This document shows, piece after piece, positions 14,823 through 24,900 of a stretch of 37,481 bases of DNA. Under the pieces are notes generated by a model. It was given only the letters and a program-made list of their open reading frames with translations, made no database searches and had not been told where the DNA came from. Position numbers and translations under genes: made by a program. The stretch spans positions 1-37,481 of the forward strand of contig JAZSDN010000033.1 of the NCBI GenBank assembly GCA_045531205.1. Reading direction: 5' to 3'. Source of the DNA: JAZNQL01 sp045531205. GTDB taxonomy: Bacteria > Bacillota > Clostridia > UMGS1883 > UMGS1540. Positions within the stretch are counted from its first letter, which is position 1. The number at the start of each line of letters is the position of its first letter.

Positions 14823-16895
14823 TTACTTTTTGCCTGCAATAATTTTTTCCATTATGCTGTTAGGCACTTCTTCGTAGTGGCTGGGCTGCATTGTATACTG
14901 ACCACGGCCCTGTGTTTTTGAACGAAGGTCTGTAGCATAACCGAACATTTCGCTCAAAGGAACGAATGCTGCTATTGCCTGCGCGCCGTTTCTGGGGTCC
15001 ATACCCTGAATCTGTCCACGGCGTGAGTTTAAGTCACCCATAACATCTCCGAGGTAGTCATCGGGAACGATAACGTCAACCTTCATGATGGGTTCCTTGA
15101 GTACAGGATTACCCTTCTTACAGCCTTCCTTGAATGCCATTGAAGCTGCAATCTTGAACGCCATTTCTGACGAGTCAACTTCATGGTAGGAGCCGTCGAT
15201 AAGGTTTACTCTTACGTCAACTACATTGTATCCTGCCAATACACCGTTCTGCATTGCGCCCTGGATACCAGCATCAACTGCGGGGATATATTCCTTAGGA
15301 ATAGCACCACCAACAATTTTGTTGACAAATTCGTAGCCCTTGCCGGGTTCGAGGGGTTCCATTTCGAAAACAACGTGACCGTACTGACCTTTACCGCCTG
15401 ACTGACGTGCATACTTGTGGTCAACCTTAACAGGCTTGCGGATAGCTTCTTTGTAGGAAACCTGAGGCTTACCTACGTTAGCTTCAACCTTGAATTCTCT
15501 CAAAAGTCTGTCAACAATGATTTCAAGATGCAATTCGCCCATGCCGGCGATAATTGTCTGACCGGTTTCTTCGTCTGTATAAGCACGGAAAGTGGGGTCT
15601 TCCTCTGCAAGTTTTGCAAGAGCAATACTCATCTTTTCCTGACCTGCTTTTGTCTTAGGTTCGATAGCAACTCTGATAACGGGATCAGGGAATTCCATTG
15701 ATTCGAGTATTACAGGAGCTGATTCAACACAAAGGGTATCACCTGTTGTAGTGTTCTTAAGACCAACTGCTGCTGCTATATCGCCTGAATATACCTTTTC
15801 GATATCTTCACGGTCGTTAGCGTGCATCTGTAATATTCTACCAACTCTTTCACGGTTATCCTTTGTAGAGTTGTAAATGTGTGAACCTGCGGTCATTGTT
15901 CCCGAATATACACGGAAGAAGCAGAGCTTACCTACATAGGGGTCTGTCATAATCTTGAAAGCGAGAGCCGAGAAAGGCTCGTCATCGCTTGCATGACGTT
16001 CAACTTCTTCGCCTGTGCGGGGAACTGTACCTTTGATAGCGGGAATGTCAATAGGAGCAGGCATAAAGTCTACTACTGCGTCCAAAAGGTTCTGAACACC
16101 TTTGTTTCTGTAAGATGTTCCGCAGAGTACGGGTACGATTTCGTTTGCAATTGTACCCTTTCTTATAGCTCTCTTTATCATATCTGAGGAAATTTCTTCC
16201 CCTTCAAGATAAAGTTCCATTAACTCTTCATCGCATTCTGCAGCAGCTTCTATCATAGCTGTGCGGTATTCCTCTGCCTTTGCTTTCATATCAGCAGGGA
16301 TTTCTTCTTTACGCTCGTCTTTTCCAAGGTCGTCATAGTAAACATAGGCAACCATGTCGATAAGGTCAACAAGTCCTTTAAAGGTTTCTTCCTGACCTAT
16401 GGGGAGCTGGATGGGAACTGCATTACAATGAAGTCTGTCCTTCATCATATCTACAACGTTGTAGAAATCTGCACCCATAATATCCATCTTATTTACATAA
16501 GCCATTCTGGGAACCTGATACTTATCAGCCTGTCTCCAAACGTTTTCTGACTGGGGTTCAACGCCGCCCTTTGCACAGAAAACTGTAACCGAGCCGTCAA
16601 GTACACGCAGTGAACGTTCAACTTCAACGGTGAAGTCAACGTGACCTGGTGTATCAATAATGTTAATTCTGTGACCCTTCCACTGTGCAGTTGTAGCAGC
16701 AGAGGTAATTGTAATACCTCTTTCCTGCTCCTGTTCCATCCAGTCCATCTGTGCGCCACCTTCGTGAGTTTCGCCTATCTTATGGATACGGCCTGTGTAG
16801 AACAAAATTCTTTCTGTAGTGGTTGTTTTACCGGCATCAATATGGGCCATGATACCGATATTTCTTGTCTTTTCAAGTGAAAACTCTCTTGCCAA
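14823..16895 (-). CDS. fusA: Elongation factor G
   Basis: A 690-residue translocation GTPase. The G motifs are AHIDAGKTTTTERILFYTG at about 17-35, ERGITITSAA, DTPGHVDFTVEVERSLR and NKMD, followed by the EF-G-specific domains III-V with GMGELHLEIIVDRLLREF and the conserved end including RSKTQGRGQYTM. The length is that of a normal bacterial EF-G. The start is TTG at 16895, seven bases after GGAGG. It lies between rpsG and tuf in the classic str operon order. Confidence 0.98.
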   Translation of the reverse strand: MAREFSLEKTRNIGIMAHIDAGKTTTTERILFYTGRIHKIGETHEGGAQMDWMEQEQERGITITSAATTAQWKGHRINIIDTPGHVDFTVEVERSLRVLDGSVTVFCAKGGVEPQSENVWRQADKYQVPRMAYVNKMDIMGADFYNVVDMMKDRLHCNAVPIQLPIGQEETFKGLVDLIDMVAYVYYDDLGKDERKEEIPADMKAKAEEYRTAMIEAAAECDEELMELYLEGEEISSDMIKRAIRKGTIANEIVPVLCGTSYRNKGVQNLLDAVVDFMPAPIDIPAIKGTVPRTGEEVERHASDDEPFSALAFKIMTDPYVGKLCFFRVYSGTMTAGSHIYNSTKDNRERVGRILQMHANDREDIEKVYSGDIAAAVGLKNTTTGDTLCVESAPVILESMEFPDPVIRVAIEPKTKAGQEKMSIALAKLAEEDPTFRAYTDEETGQTIIAGMGELHLEIIVDRLLREFKVEANVGKPQVSYKEAIRKPVKVDHKYARQSGGKGQYGHVVFEMEPLEPGKGYEFVNKIVGGAIPKEYIPAVDAGIQGAMQNGVLAGYNVVDVRVNLIDGSYHEVDSSEMAFKIAASMAFKEGCKKGNPVLKEPIMKVDVIVPDDYLGDVMGDLNSRRGQIQGMDPRNGAQAIAAFVPLSEMFGYATDLRSKTQGRGQYTMQPSHYEEVPNSIMEKIIAGKK

Positions 16896-16961
16896 AACGC
16901 TGCCTCCTTCTAAACAAATGTAAATTTCAATATATCGGGCGTTACCTCAGGTATATGAAAC

Positions 16962-17432
16962 TTACCATCTGTAATGAGCGAACGCCTTGTTTGCTTCTGC
17001 CATTTTGTGTGTATCTTCACGCTTTTTAACAGCGCTTCCTATGTTGTTTGTTGCGTCGATAATTTCATTAGCAAGTCTTTCGCTCATGGTTCTTTCGTTT
17101 CTTGCTCTTGAATAGGTTGTAAGCCAACGCAATCCCAAAGTCTGTCTTCTGTCAGGACGAACTTCCATAGGAACCTGGTATGTGGCACCACCGACACGGC
17201 GAGCCTTTACTTCAAGTACAGGCATAATGTTTTCCATTGCCTGAGTAAATACTTCTACAGGGTCATTTCCTGTCTTCTCGCGGATAATGTCAAATGCACC
17301 ATATACTATTTTCTGTGCAATACCTTTTTTACCATCAAGCATAATGTTGTTGATGAGTCTTGTAACAACCTTATCGTTGTATACAGGATCGGGCAACACG
17401 TCACGCTTGGGCACAAATCCTCTTCTGGGCAC
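16962..17432 (-). CDS. rpsG: 30S ribosomal protein S7
   Basis: With the GTG start at 17432 the product is 156 residues, exactly the common S7 length, beginning (M)PRRGFVPKRDVLPDPVYND. AAGGAGG lies eight bases before this GTG. Upstream ATG codons at 17450 and 17471 are in frame but would put the ribosome site inside the coding sequence. S7 nucleates assembly of the 30S head by binding the 3' domain of 16S rRNA. The segments VGGATYQVPMEVRPDRRQTL and AFAHYRW are typical. The gap to rpsL is long for this operon (177 bases). Confidence 0.97.
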   Translation of the reverse strand: MPRRGFVPKRDVLPDPVYNDKVVTRLINNIMLDGKKGIAQKIVYGAFDIIREKTGNDPVEVFTQAMENIMPVLEVKARRVGGATYQVPMEVRPDRRQTLGLRWLTTYSRARNERTMSERLANEIIDATNNIGSAVKKREDTHKMAEANKAFAHYRW

Positions 17433-17609
17433 TTTACTTCCCTCCTTCATAAATTTTAATAATGAATTCACAGGTACTCAAAGCCGTAGCTTTGTTAGTG
17501 CAACCTACGTGTTATTATATATAATCCCCGTACGTTACACTCTCGGGAAACGGCCTGTGCATTTCCCTTTAACTGTTTTTTGTCACTTTTTACGAGGAAG
17601 ATTCCTTAA

Positions 17610-18023
17610 TTATGATTTAGGCTTCTTCGCACCGTACTTGCTTCGTGACTGACCTCTGTTTGCAACACCTGCTGTATCGAGTGTACCTCTGATAATGTGG
17701 TATCTTACACCAGGGAGGTCCTTAACTCTTCCGCCTCTGATGAGAACAACACTATGTTCCTGCAGGTTGTGGCCGATGCCCGGGATATAGGATGTAACTT
17801 CGATACCGTTTGACAGACGAACTCTGGCAATTTTACGGAGAGCGGAGTTAGGCTTTTTAGGGGTCATGGTCTTAACAGCTGTGCATACACCACGTTTCTG
17901 GGGTGAGCTTTGATCTGTTGCTACTGTCTTTAAAGAGTTGAAACCCTTCTGAAGAGCAGGAGCTGTTGATTTGTCTACGCTGGTTTCTCTACCTTTACGA
18001 ACCAATTGGTTGAAGGTTGGCAT
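17610..18023 (-). CDS. rpsL: 30S ribosomal protein S12
   Basis: A 137-residue decoding-centre protein. It begins MPTFNQLVRKGRE and includes TPKKPNSALRKIARVRL, IPGIGHNLQEHSVVLIRGGR and VKDLPGVRYHIIRGTLD. The lysines in TPKKPNSA and RVKDLPG that are altered in streptomycin-resistant strains are the wild-type residues here. ATG at 18023 has AGGAGG eight bases upstream. A GTG nine bases earlier overlaps that site. Relative to B. subtilis the gene order L7Ae-rpsL-rpsG-fusA-tuf is unchanged. Confidence 0.97.
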   Translation of the reverse strand: MPTFNQLVRKGRETSVDKSTAPALQKGFNSLKTVATDQSSPQKRGVCTAVKTMTPKKPNSALRKIARVRLSNGIEVTSYIPGIGHNLQEHSVVLIRGGRVKDLPGVRYHIIRGTLDTAGVANRGQSRSKYGAKKPKS

Positions 18024-18071
18024 TCTTTTCACCTCCTGTTTATAAAATATTATATAAAAACCTTTCGGCTT

Positions 18072-18314
18072 TTACCCTAGTATTACCGCAACTGCAGCGC
18101 TTACGTCTATTTCGCATACACGTCCAAGCTCTGCACAGGTTTCGCAAAACTCGACAGGGATGCCCTGCTTTTTACATTCCTCTTCAAAGGGAATACGTAC
18201 AAAGCTGTCGGCATCCTGTGCGATAAAAGCTTTTTTTGCCTGGCCTTCCTTTACAGCCTTTAGGGACTGTTTTAAGCCAATAACCTTTTTAGCGGTGCGT
18301 ATTTCGTTTAACAA
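18072..18314 (-). CDS. L7Ae-family ribosomal/K-turn-binding protein
   Basis: An 80-residue protein of the L7Ae/L30e family, at the position of ybxF in B. subtilis, between rpoC and rpsL. The core (M)LNEIRTAKKVIGLKQSLKAV, AFIAQDADSFV and PVEFCETCAELGRVCEIDVSAAV matches small L7Ae-like proteins that bind kink-turn RNA. The start is taken as TTG at 18314 because AGAAGGTGATTT precedes it. A start at 18341 would place the ribosome site inside the gene. Its role in Firmicutes is not settled. Confidence 0.88.
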   Translation of the reverse strand: MLNEIRTAKKVIGLKQSLKAVKEGQAKKAFIAQDADSFVRIPFEEECKKQGIPVEFCETCAELGRVCEIDVSAAVAVILG

Positions 18315-18362
18315 AAAATCACCTTCTGAAAATTGTATCACTGATTTTCCATTCTGTCAAGC

Positions 18363-21300
18363 TTAATTTTCTGTTCTTACAATATAGCTTTCCTCATTTT
18401 TGGTTTTTGTTTCAACCGAGCGGTATTTTGTCATACCTGTTCCGGCAGGAATAAGCTTACCAATGATTACATTTTCCTTTAAGCCTACAAGCGGATCGGT
18501 TTTACCCTTAATAGCCGCATCTGTAAGAACTCTTGTAGTTTCCTGGAAGGAAGCCGCAGAGAAGAATGATTCAGTAGCAAGTGCTGCCTTTGTGATACCG
18601 AGGATGATTTCTTCCTTCTTAGGACGTGCATCTTCGGGAAGGTTTTCGCAAACCTCTTCAAAGTGGAATCTTTCTTCGAGTGAACCGGGCAGGAAGTCGG
18701 ATGCACCTGCATCTGTAACTCTTACCTTCTTCATCATCTGTCTTACAATTACTTCTATATGCTTATCAGAAATGTCAACACCCTGATTTCTGTAAACCTT
18801 CTGAACTTCCTGAATGATATACTGCTGAACAGCATAAGGACCTTTAACTTCCAAGAGTTCGTGGGGATTTACTGAACCTTCTGTAATCAAATCGCCGGCT
18901 TTAATTTCGTCGCCATCAGCAACTCTGAGTTTTGCAACAGCGGGAATGTCGTATGTTTTTGCAAGACCTTCCTGTGTAACTGTTACTTTTCTCATTTCGT
19001 CGGTTGTTTCTATTGAAACTGTACCATCAATGCCAGAGATAAGTGCAAGACCTTTCGGCTTTCTTGCTTCAAAAAGTTCTTCAACACGGGGGAGACCCTG
19101 TGTGATATCGCCTCCGGCAACACCGCCGGTATGGAAGGTTCTCATTGTGAGCTGTGTACCGGGTTCACCGATAGACTGTGCGGCAATTATACCAACTGCT
19201 TCACCAATGTTAACCATATCGCTTGTTGCAAGGTTTGAACCGTAACATTTAGCACAAACGCCAACCTTTGCACGGCACTCAAGCACGCTTCTGATTTCAA
19301 CTTCTGTAATGCCTGCTGCTTCAATTTTTTCAGCTGCATCAGAAGAAATTCTGTGTTCGGGAGTTGCTAAAACTTCGCCTGTTTCGGGATGAACAATTTC
19401 ATGCAGCGGGAATCTGCCTGTAAGTCTTTCGGACAAGGGTTCCAAAACGTTCTTTCCGTCCATAACTGCAGAAACCTTTATACCGTGGTGTGTACCACAG
19501 TCGTTTTCACGAACGATAACATCCTGAGAAACGTCAACAAGTCTTCTTGTAAGGTAACCTGAATCGGCTGTACGAAGAGCTGTATCGGCAAGACCTTTTC
19601 TTGCACCGTGAGTTGAAATAAAGTATTCCAGAACGTTAAGACCGTCACGGAAACAAGCTTTAATAGGAATTTCAACTGTACGTCCCTGTGTATCCGCCAT
19701 AAGACCACGCATACCTGCAAGCTGTCTTATCTGGTTGATACTACCTCTCGCTCCTGAATCTGCCATCATGTAGATGGGGTTAAACTCATCAAGGTTATCC
19801 ATAAGAGCTTTTGAAACCTTGGCAATTGTCTTTTCCCAGGTCTTTATAACGTTATTATAACGTTCTTCTTCGGTAATAATACCTCTTTTGTAGCTCTTTT
19901 CTATTTTTTCAATTTCAGCTTCTGCTTCCTGTATATACTGTGCCTTTGCTTCAGGAATTTCCATATCGGATACGCTTATTGTTATAGCACCCTTTGTTGA
20001 GAACTTATAACCCATAGCTTTTACTCTGTCAAGCATATCAGCTGTTTCGGAAATACCGTGAACCTTTATGCACTTGTCAATAATTTTTCCAAGAAGCTTC
20101 TTTCCGCAAACCTCTTCAATTTCAAGCTTGAATTCGTTGCCGGGAATACTTCTGTCAACAAAGCCGAGGTCCTGAGGAATATTTTCGTTGAAGATAATGT
20201 GACCGACTGTTGTAGTAATAAACTGTGTTTTCTTCTGTCCGTCAATTTCCTTCTGAATTCTTACCTTAATAGGTGCATGAAGCTGTACAACATTGTTTTC
20301 GTAAGCAAGCTTTGCTTCTTCGGAAGAAGTAAATGCTTTATAGTATTTATCTTCGTCCTTAAAGAAATAGTAGCCTTCTTCTGCTGCAGCGGATTGCGAG
20401 TCAAAGTTTTTGGGCGCGCCTATTTCATCGTGTTTTACGATTGTAAGGTAGTAACTACCCAAAATCATATCCTGTGTAGGAATGGTAACAGGCTTTCCGT
20501 CCTGAGGCTTCAAGAGGTTGTTTGCAGAAAGCATAAGGAAACGTGCTTCTGTCTGTGCCTCTGGTGAAAGAGGAACGTGAACAGCCATCTGGTCACCGTC
20601 AAAGTCGGCGTTAAACGCTGTACATACCAAAGGATGAAGCTTAATAGCTCTGCCTTCAACAAGTACAGGTTCGAATGCCTGAATACCAAGTCTGTGCAGG
20701 GTTGGTGCACGGTTTAAGAGAACGGGATGTTCTTTAATAACTTCCTCAAGCACGTCCCAAACCTCGGGGCGGATTCTTTCAACCATTCTCTTTGCACTCT
20801 TTATGTTGTGTGCGTTGCCGTCTAAAACAAGCTTCTTCATAACAAAGGGTTTGAAGAGTTCAAGCGCCATTTCTTTTGGCAGACCGCACTGGTAAATCTT
20901 AAGTTCAGGGCCTACAACGATAACTGAACGGCCCGAATAGTCAACACGCTTACCAAGAAGGTTCTGTCTGAAACAACCCTGTTTACCTTTGAGCATATCG
21001 GAAAGAGATTTCAAAGGTCTGTTACCGGGGCCAGTAACCGCTCTTCCGCGGCGGCCGTTGTCGATAAGTGCGTCAACAGCTTCCTGAAGCATTCTCTTTT
21101 CATTTCTTACGATAATGTCGGGAGCGTTAAGCTCAAGAAGTCTTTTTAAACGGTTGTTTCTGTTTATAACACGGCGGTACAAGTCATTTAAGTCACTTGT
21201 TGCAAATCTGCCGCCGTCGAGCTGTACCATGGGGCGAAGCTCAGGAGGAATTACGGGAACAGCTTCCATAATCATCCATTCGGGACGGTTGCCCGAAAGA

Positions 21301-21956
21301 CGGAAGGATTCACAAACTTCAAGTCTCTTTAAGAGACGGAGTTTTTTCTGTCCCTGTGCTTCTTCGGCTTCTTCACGGATTTCAGCAGAAAGTGCTTCAA
21401 CATCAATTTCAGCTAAAATTTCACGGATGGATTCGGCACCCATACCTGCTTTAAAGATGTCGCCGTATTTTTCAAGATTTTCTCTGTATTCTTTTTCTGA
21501 AAGAATCTGGCATTTTTCAAGGTCAGTTTTGCCGGGGTCAATAACAATGTAAGCAGCAAAATATAAAACCTTTTCAAGGTCGCCGGGTGAAACGTCAGCC
21601 ATCAATGCAAGACGACTGGGGCTGCCTTTAAAGTACCAGATATGGCTTACAGGAGCTGCAAGCTCGATATGACCCATTCTTTCTCTACGAACCTTTGCAC
21701 GTGTAACTTCAACACCGCAACGGTCGCAGACAATACCCTTAAAGCGGATTCTCTTGTATTTTCCGCAATGACATTCCCAGTCCTTTGTAGGACCAAAGAT
21801 ACGTTCGCAGAAAAGACCGTCTCTTTCGGGCTTTAAGGTACGATAATTTATAGTTTCGGGTTTCTTTACCTCACCGCTTGACCATTCACGAATGGTTTGA
21901 GGGGAAGCAAGACCGATTTTTATAGATTCAAATGTGTTAAATTCCATTTCTGACAT
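18363..21956 (-). CDS. rpoC: DNA-directed RNA polymerase subunit beta'
   Basis: A 1197-residue catalytic subunit. The N-terminal zinc site is ECHCGKYKR...CDRCG. The active-centre motif NADFDGDQMAVH with its three aspartates binds catalytic magnesium. The bridge helix and trigger loop region runs through GARKGLADTALRTADSGYLT and TQLTMRTFHTGG, and a second cysteine group is seen in ECRAKVGVCAKCYG. The length matches Firmicutes beta'. GGAGG lies eight bases before the ATG. It follows rpoB after 39 bases. Confidence 0.98.
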   Translation of the reverse strand: MSEMEFNTFESIKIGLASPQTIREWSSGEVKKPETINYRTLKPERDGLFCERIFGPTKDWECHCGKYKRIRFKGIVCDRCGVEVTRAKVRRERMGHIELAAPVSHIWYFKGSPSRLALMADVSPGDLEKVLYFAAYIVIDPGKTDLEKCQILSEKEYRENLEKYGDIFKAGMGAESIREILAEIDVEALSAEIREEAEEAQGQKKLRLLKRLEVCESFRLSGNRPEWMIMEAVPVIPPELRPMVQLDGGRFATSDLNDLYRRVINRNNRLKRLLELNAPDIIVRNEKRMLQEAVDALIDNGRRGRAVTGPGNRPLKSLSDMLKGKQGCFRQNLLGKRVDYSGRSVIVVGPELKIYQCGLPKEMALELFKPFVMKKLVLDGNAHNIKSAKRMVERIRPEVWDVLEEVIKEHPVLLNRAPTLHRLGIQAFEPVLVEGRAIKLHPLVCTAFNADFDGDQMAVHVPLSPEAQTEARFLMLSANNLLKPQDGKPVTIPTQDMILGSYYLTIVKHDEIGAPKNFDSQSAAAEEGYYFFKDEDKYYKAFTSSEEAKLAYENNVVQLHAPIKVRIQKEIDGQKKTQFITTTVGHIIFNENIPQDLGFVDRSIPGNEFKLEIEEVCGKKLLGKIIDKCIKVHGISETADMLDRVKAMGYKFSTKGAITISVSDMEIPEAKAQYIQEAEAEIEKIEKSYKRGIITEEERYNNVIKTWEKTIAKVSKALMDNLDEFNPIYMMADSGARGSINQIRQLAGMRGLMADTQGRTVEIPIKACFRDGLNVLEYFISTHGARKGLADTALRTADSGYLTRRLVDVSQDVIVRENDCGTHHGIKVSAVMDGKNVLEPLSERLTGRFPLHEIVHPETGEVLATPEHRISSDAAEKIEAAGITEVEIRSVLECRAKVGVCAKCYGSNLATSDMVNIGEAVGIIAAQSIGEPGTQLTMRTFHTGGVAGGDITQGLPRVEELFEARKPKGLALISGIDGTVSIETTDEMRKVTVTQEGLAKTYDIPAVAKLRVADGDEIKAGDLITEGSVNPHELLEVKGPYAVQQYIIQEVQKVYRNQGVDISDKHIEVIVRQMMKKVRVTDAGASDFLPGSLEERFHFEEVCENLPEDARPKKEEIILGITKAALATESFFSAASFQETTRVLTDAAIKGKTDPLVGLKENVIIGKLIPAGTGMTKYRSVETKTKNEESYIVRTEN

Positions 21957-21995
21957 TGTCGCGTCCTCCCTAAAAATATTTATTTTTGGCGGGAA

Positions 21996-24900
21996 TTAAA
22001 GGCTCTCGTCGTCTGCCTCTTCGTCACTGTCGTAATCATCTTCGTCAAACTCGCCGAAATCGCCGAAGTCAAAGTCATCAGCTTCTGATACTTCATCTTC
22101 ATCGTCATCAGAAAGACCCAGTGCACTCATAAGCATTTCGTCTTCATCCATTTCGGTAAAGCCTGCATTTTCGAAGTCTTCGTTGCTGCCCTGGTTTGTT
22201 GCACCCATAGCTTCTCCGAAATCGTCATGTCCGAAGTCGTCACCGTCGTCATCCGCCGAATCGCTGAGATTAATTGCTTCGCCGTCAGCGTTTAAAACGT
22301 TAACGTCAAGCGACAAGCTCTGCAATTCTTTAATAAGAACCTTAAATGATTCAGGTATTCCCGGATGAGGAACATTTTCGCCTTTAACAATAGATTCGTA
22401 TGTCTTTACACGACCTACAACGTCATCGGATTTTACTGTCAGTATTTCCTGCAGAGTATAAGCTGCGCCGTAAGCTTCAAGTGCCCAAACTTCCATTTCA
22501 CCGAAACGCTGACCGCCGAACTGTGCTTTACCGCCCAGAGGCTGCTGTGTAACAAGTGAGTAAGGACCTGTTGAACGTGCGTGAATCTTATCATCAACAA
22601 GGTGATGCAGCTTCAGCATATACATATAACCTACTGTAACAGGGTTATCAAAGGGCTGGCCCGAGCGTCCGTCGTAAAGAATTGTTTTACCGTCGCTTCT
22701 GCAGCCTACCTTTTCAAGCTCGTTCATAATATCTTCTTCGGTTGCACCGTCGAAAACAGGGGTAGCTATTTTAATGCCCTGCTTGCTTGCTGCAAGACCC
22801 AAGTGAACTTCTAAAACCTGACCAATGTTCATACGTGAAGGTACGCCCAAAGGATTCAATACTATATCAAGAGGTGTTCCGTCGGGGAGGAAAGGCATAT
22901 CCTCTTCGGGGAGAATTCTTGATACAACACCCTTATTACCGTGACGGCCTGCCATTTTGTCGCCGACAGAGATTTTACGTTTCTGTGCAATGTAAACTCT
23001 TACAAGTCTGTTTACACCGGGTGAAACCTCGTCACCGTTTTCACGTGTGAACTCTTTAACGTCAACAACAATACCTGCTTCGCCGTGAGGAACTCTGAGT
23101 GAAGTATCTCTTACTTCTCTTGCCTTTTCGCCGAATATTGCTCTTAAAAGTCTTTCTTCGGGAGTAAGCTCGGTTTCGCCCTTGGGTGTAACCTTACCTA
23201 CCAATATATCGCCCGATCTTACCTCGGCACCGATACGGATTATTCCGTTTTCGTCAAGGTCTTTTAAAGCATCTTCGCCGACATTGGGGATATCTCTTGT
23301 AATTTCTTCGGGTCCGAGTTTTGTATCTCTTGATTCGGACTCGTATTCTTCTATGTGAACAGATGTAAATACATCGTCACGTACAAGCTTTTCGTTTATG
23401 AGTATAGCATCTTCGTAGTTATAGCCTTCCCATGTCATAAAGCCTATAAGTACGTTACGGCCTAAAGCGAGTTCGCCTTCAGAAGTTGAGGGGCCGTCTG
23501 CTATAATGTCGCCCTTCTTAACTTTTTCGCCAACCGAAACTATGGGTCTCTGGTTTATGCAGGTACCCTGGTTTGAACGCGAGAATTTAAGAAGCTTATA
23601 TTCGTCCTTGCCCGATTTTTTAGCAATAACTATTCTGTTTGCTGAAACTGATTCAACAACACCGTCATTTTTAGCAAGGATAACAACGCCCGAGTCTTTA
23701 GCTGTTTTATGCTCCATACCTGTACCAATGATAGGCGACTGAGGATTTAACAGCGGAACTGCCTGACGCTGCATGTTTGAACCCATCAGCGCACGGTTAG
23801 CGTCGTCGTTTTCAAGGAAAGGAATCATTGCTGTAGCAACAGAAACCATCTGGCAGGGAGCAACGTCCATATAATCAATATCTGCGGGGTCTACGGCAAC
23901 GAATTCATCTCTCTTACGGGCAGTAACCTTTTTAGAGGTAAAATAGCCTTTCTCGTCAATGGGTTCGTTTGCCTGGGCAACGATGTATCTGTCTTCGATA
24001 TCGGCTGTCATATACTCGATTTCTTCGGTTACAATGCCCTTGCCCTTTATTACCTTACGGTAGGGAGCTTCAATAAAGCCGTATTCGTTTACTCTTGCAT
24101 AGGTACTCAATGAGTTTATAAGACCGATGTTAGGACCTTCAGGCGCTTCGATAGGACACATACGGCCGTAGTGGGTGTAGTGAACGTCACGAACCTGGAA
24201 GCCTGCTCTCTCTCTTGAAAGACCGCCGGGACCCAATGCCGAAAGTCTTCTCTTATGAGTAAGCTCGCCTAAGGGGTTTGTCTGGTCCATAAACTGTGAA
24301 AGCTGTGAACTGCCGAAGAATTCTTTAATGGTAGCCACAACGGGTCTTATATTTATAAGGGACTGGGGTGTAACAATGTCGAGATCCTGAATGCTCATTC
24401 TCTCTCTTACGCCACGTTCCATTCTTGCAAGTCCCATACGGAACTGATTCTGTAAAAGCTCGCCAACGCCTCTGATACGTCTGTTGCCGAGGTGGTCGAT
24501 ATCGTCAATATTGCCCATGCCGTCAAAAAGATTTAAGGCATAGTTTATTGAAGCGAAAATATCTTCTATTGTAACATGTTTTGGAACAAGCTCGTCACGG
24601 CGTGCTTTTATAGCCTCGCGGATTTCATCTTCAGAGCCTGCTGTTTCAAGTATTTCGTCCAAAACCTTCTTTACAACCTTTTCCTTGATTTTAAGATCGG
24701 TTGTATCAAAGTCAACATATTCTGAAAGCTTAACTGTGTCATTCGAGAACACTTTTACTTCTCTGTCTTCCACAGCAATATAAACTGTATTTACGCCTGC
24801 GTTTTCAATTGCCGTTGCCATTTCGGCAGAAATTGTGTCGCCTTTTACTGCTAAAATTTCGCCTGTTCTGGGGTCGGCAATATCGCGTGCAGTTTCTTTT

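Noticed and set aside
22581..23050. Plus-strand readings opposite rpoB
   Set aside because: They are antisense to conserved rpoB coding sequence and show no protein-like motifs.
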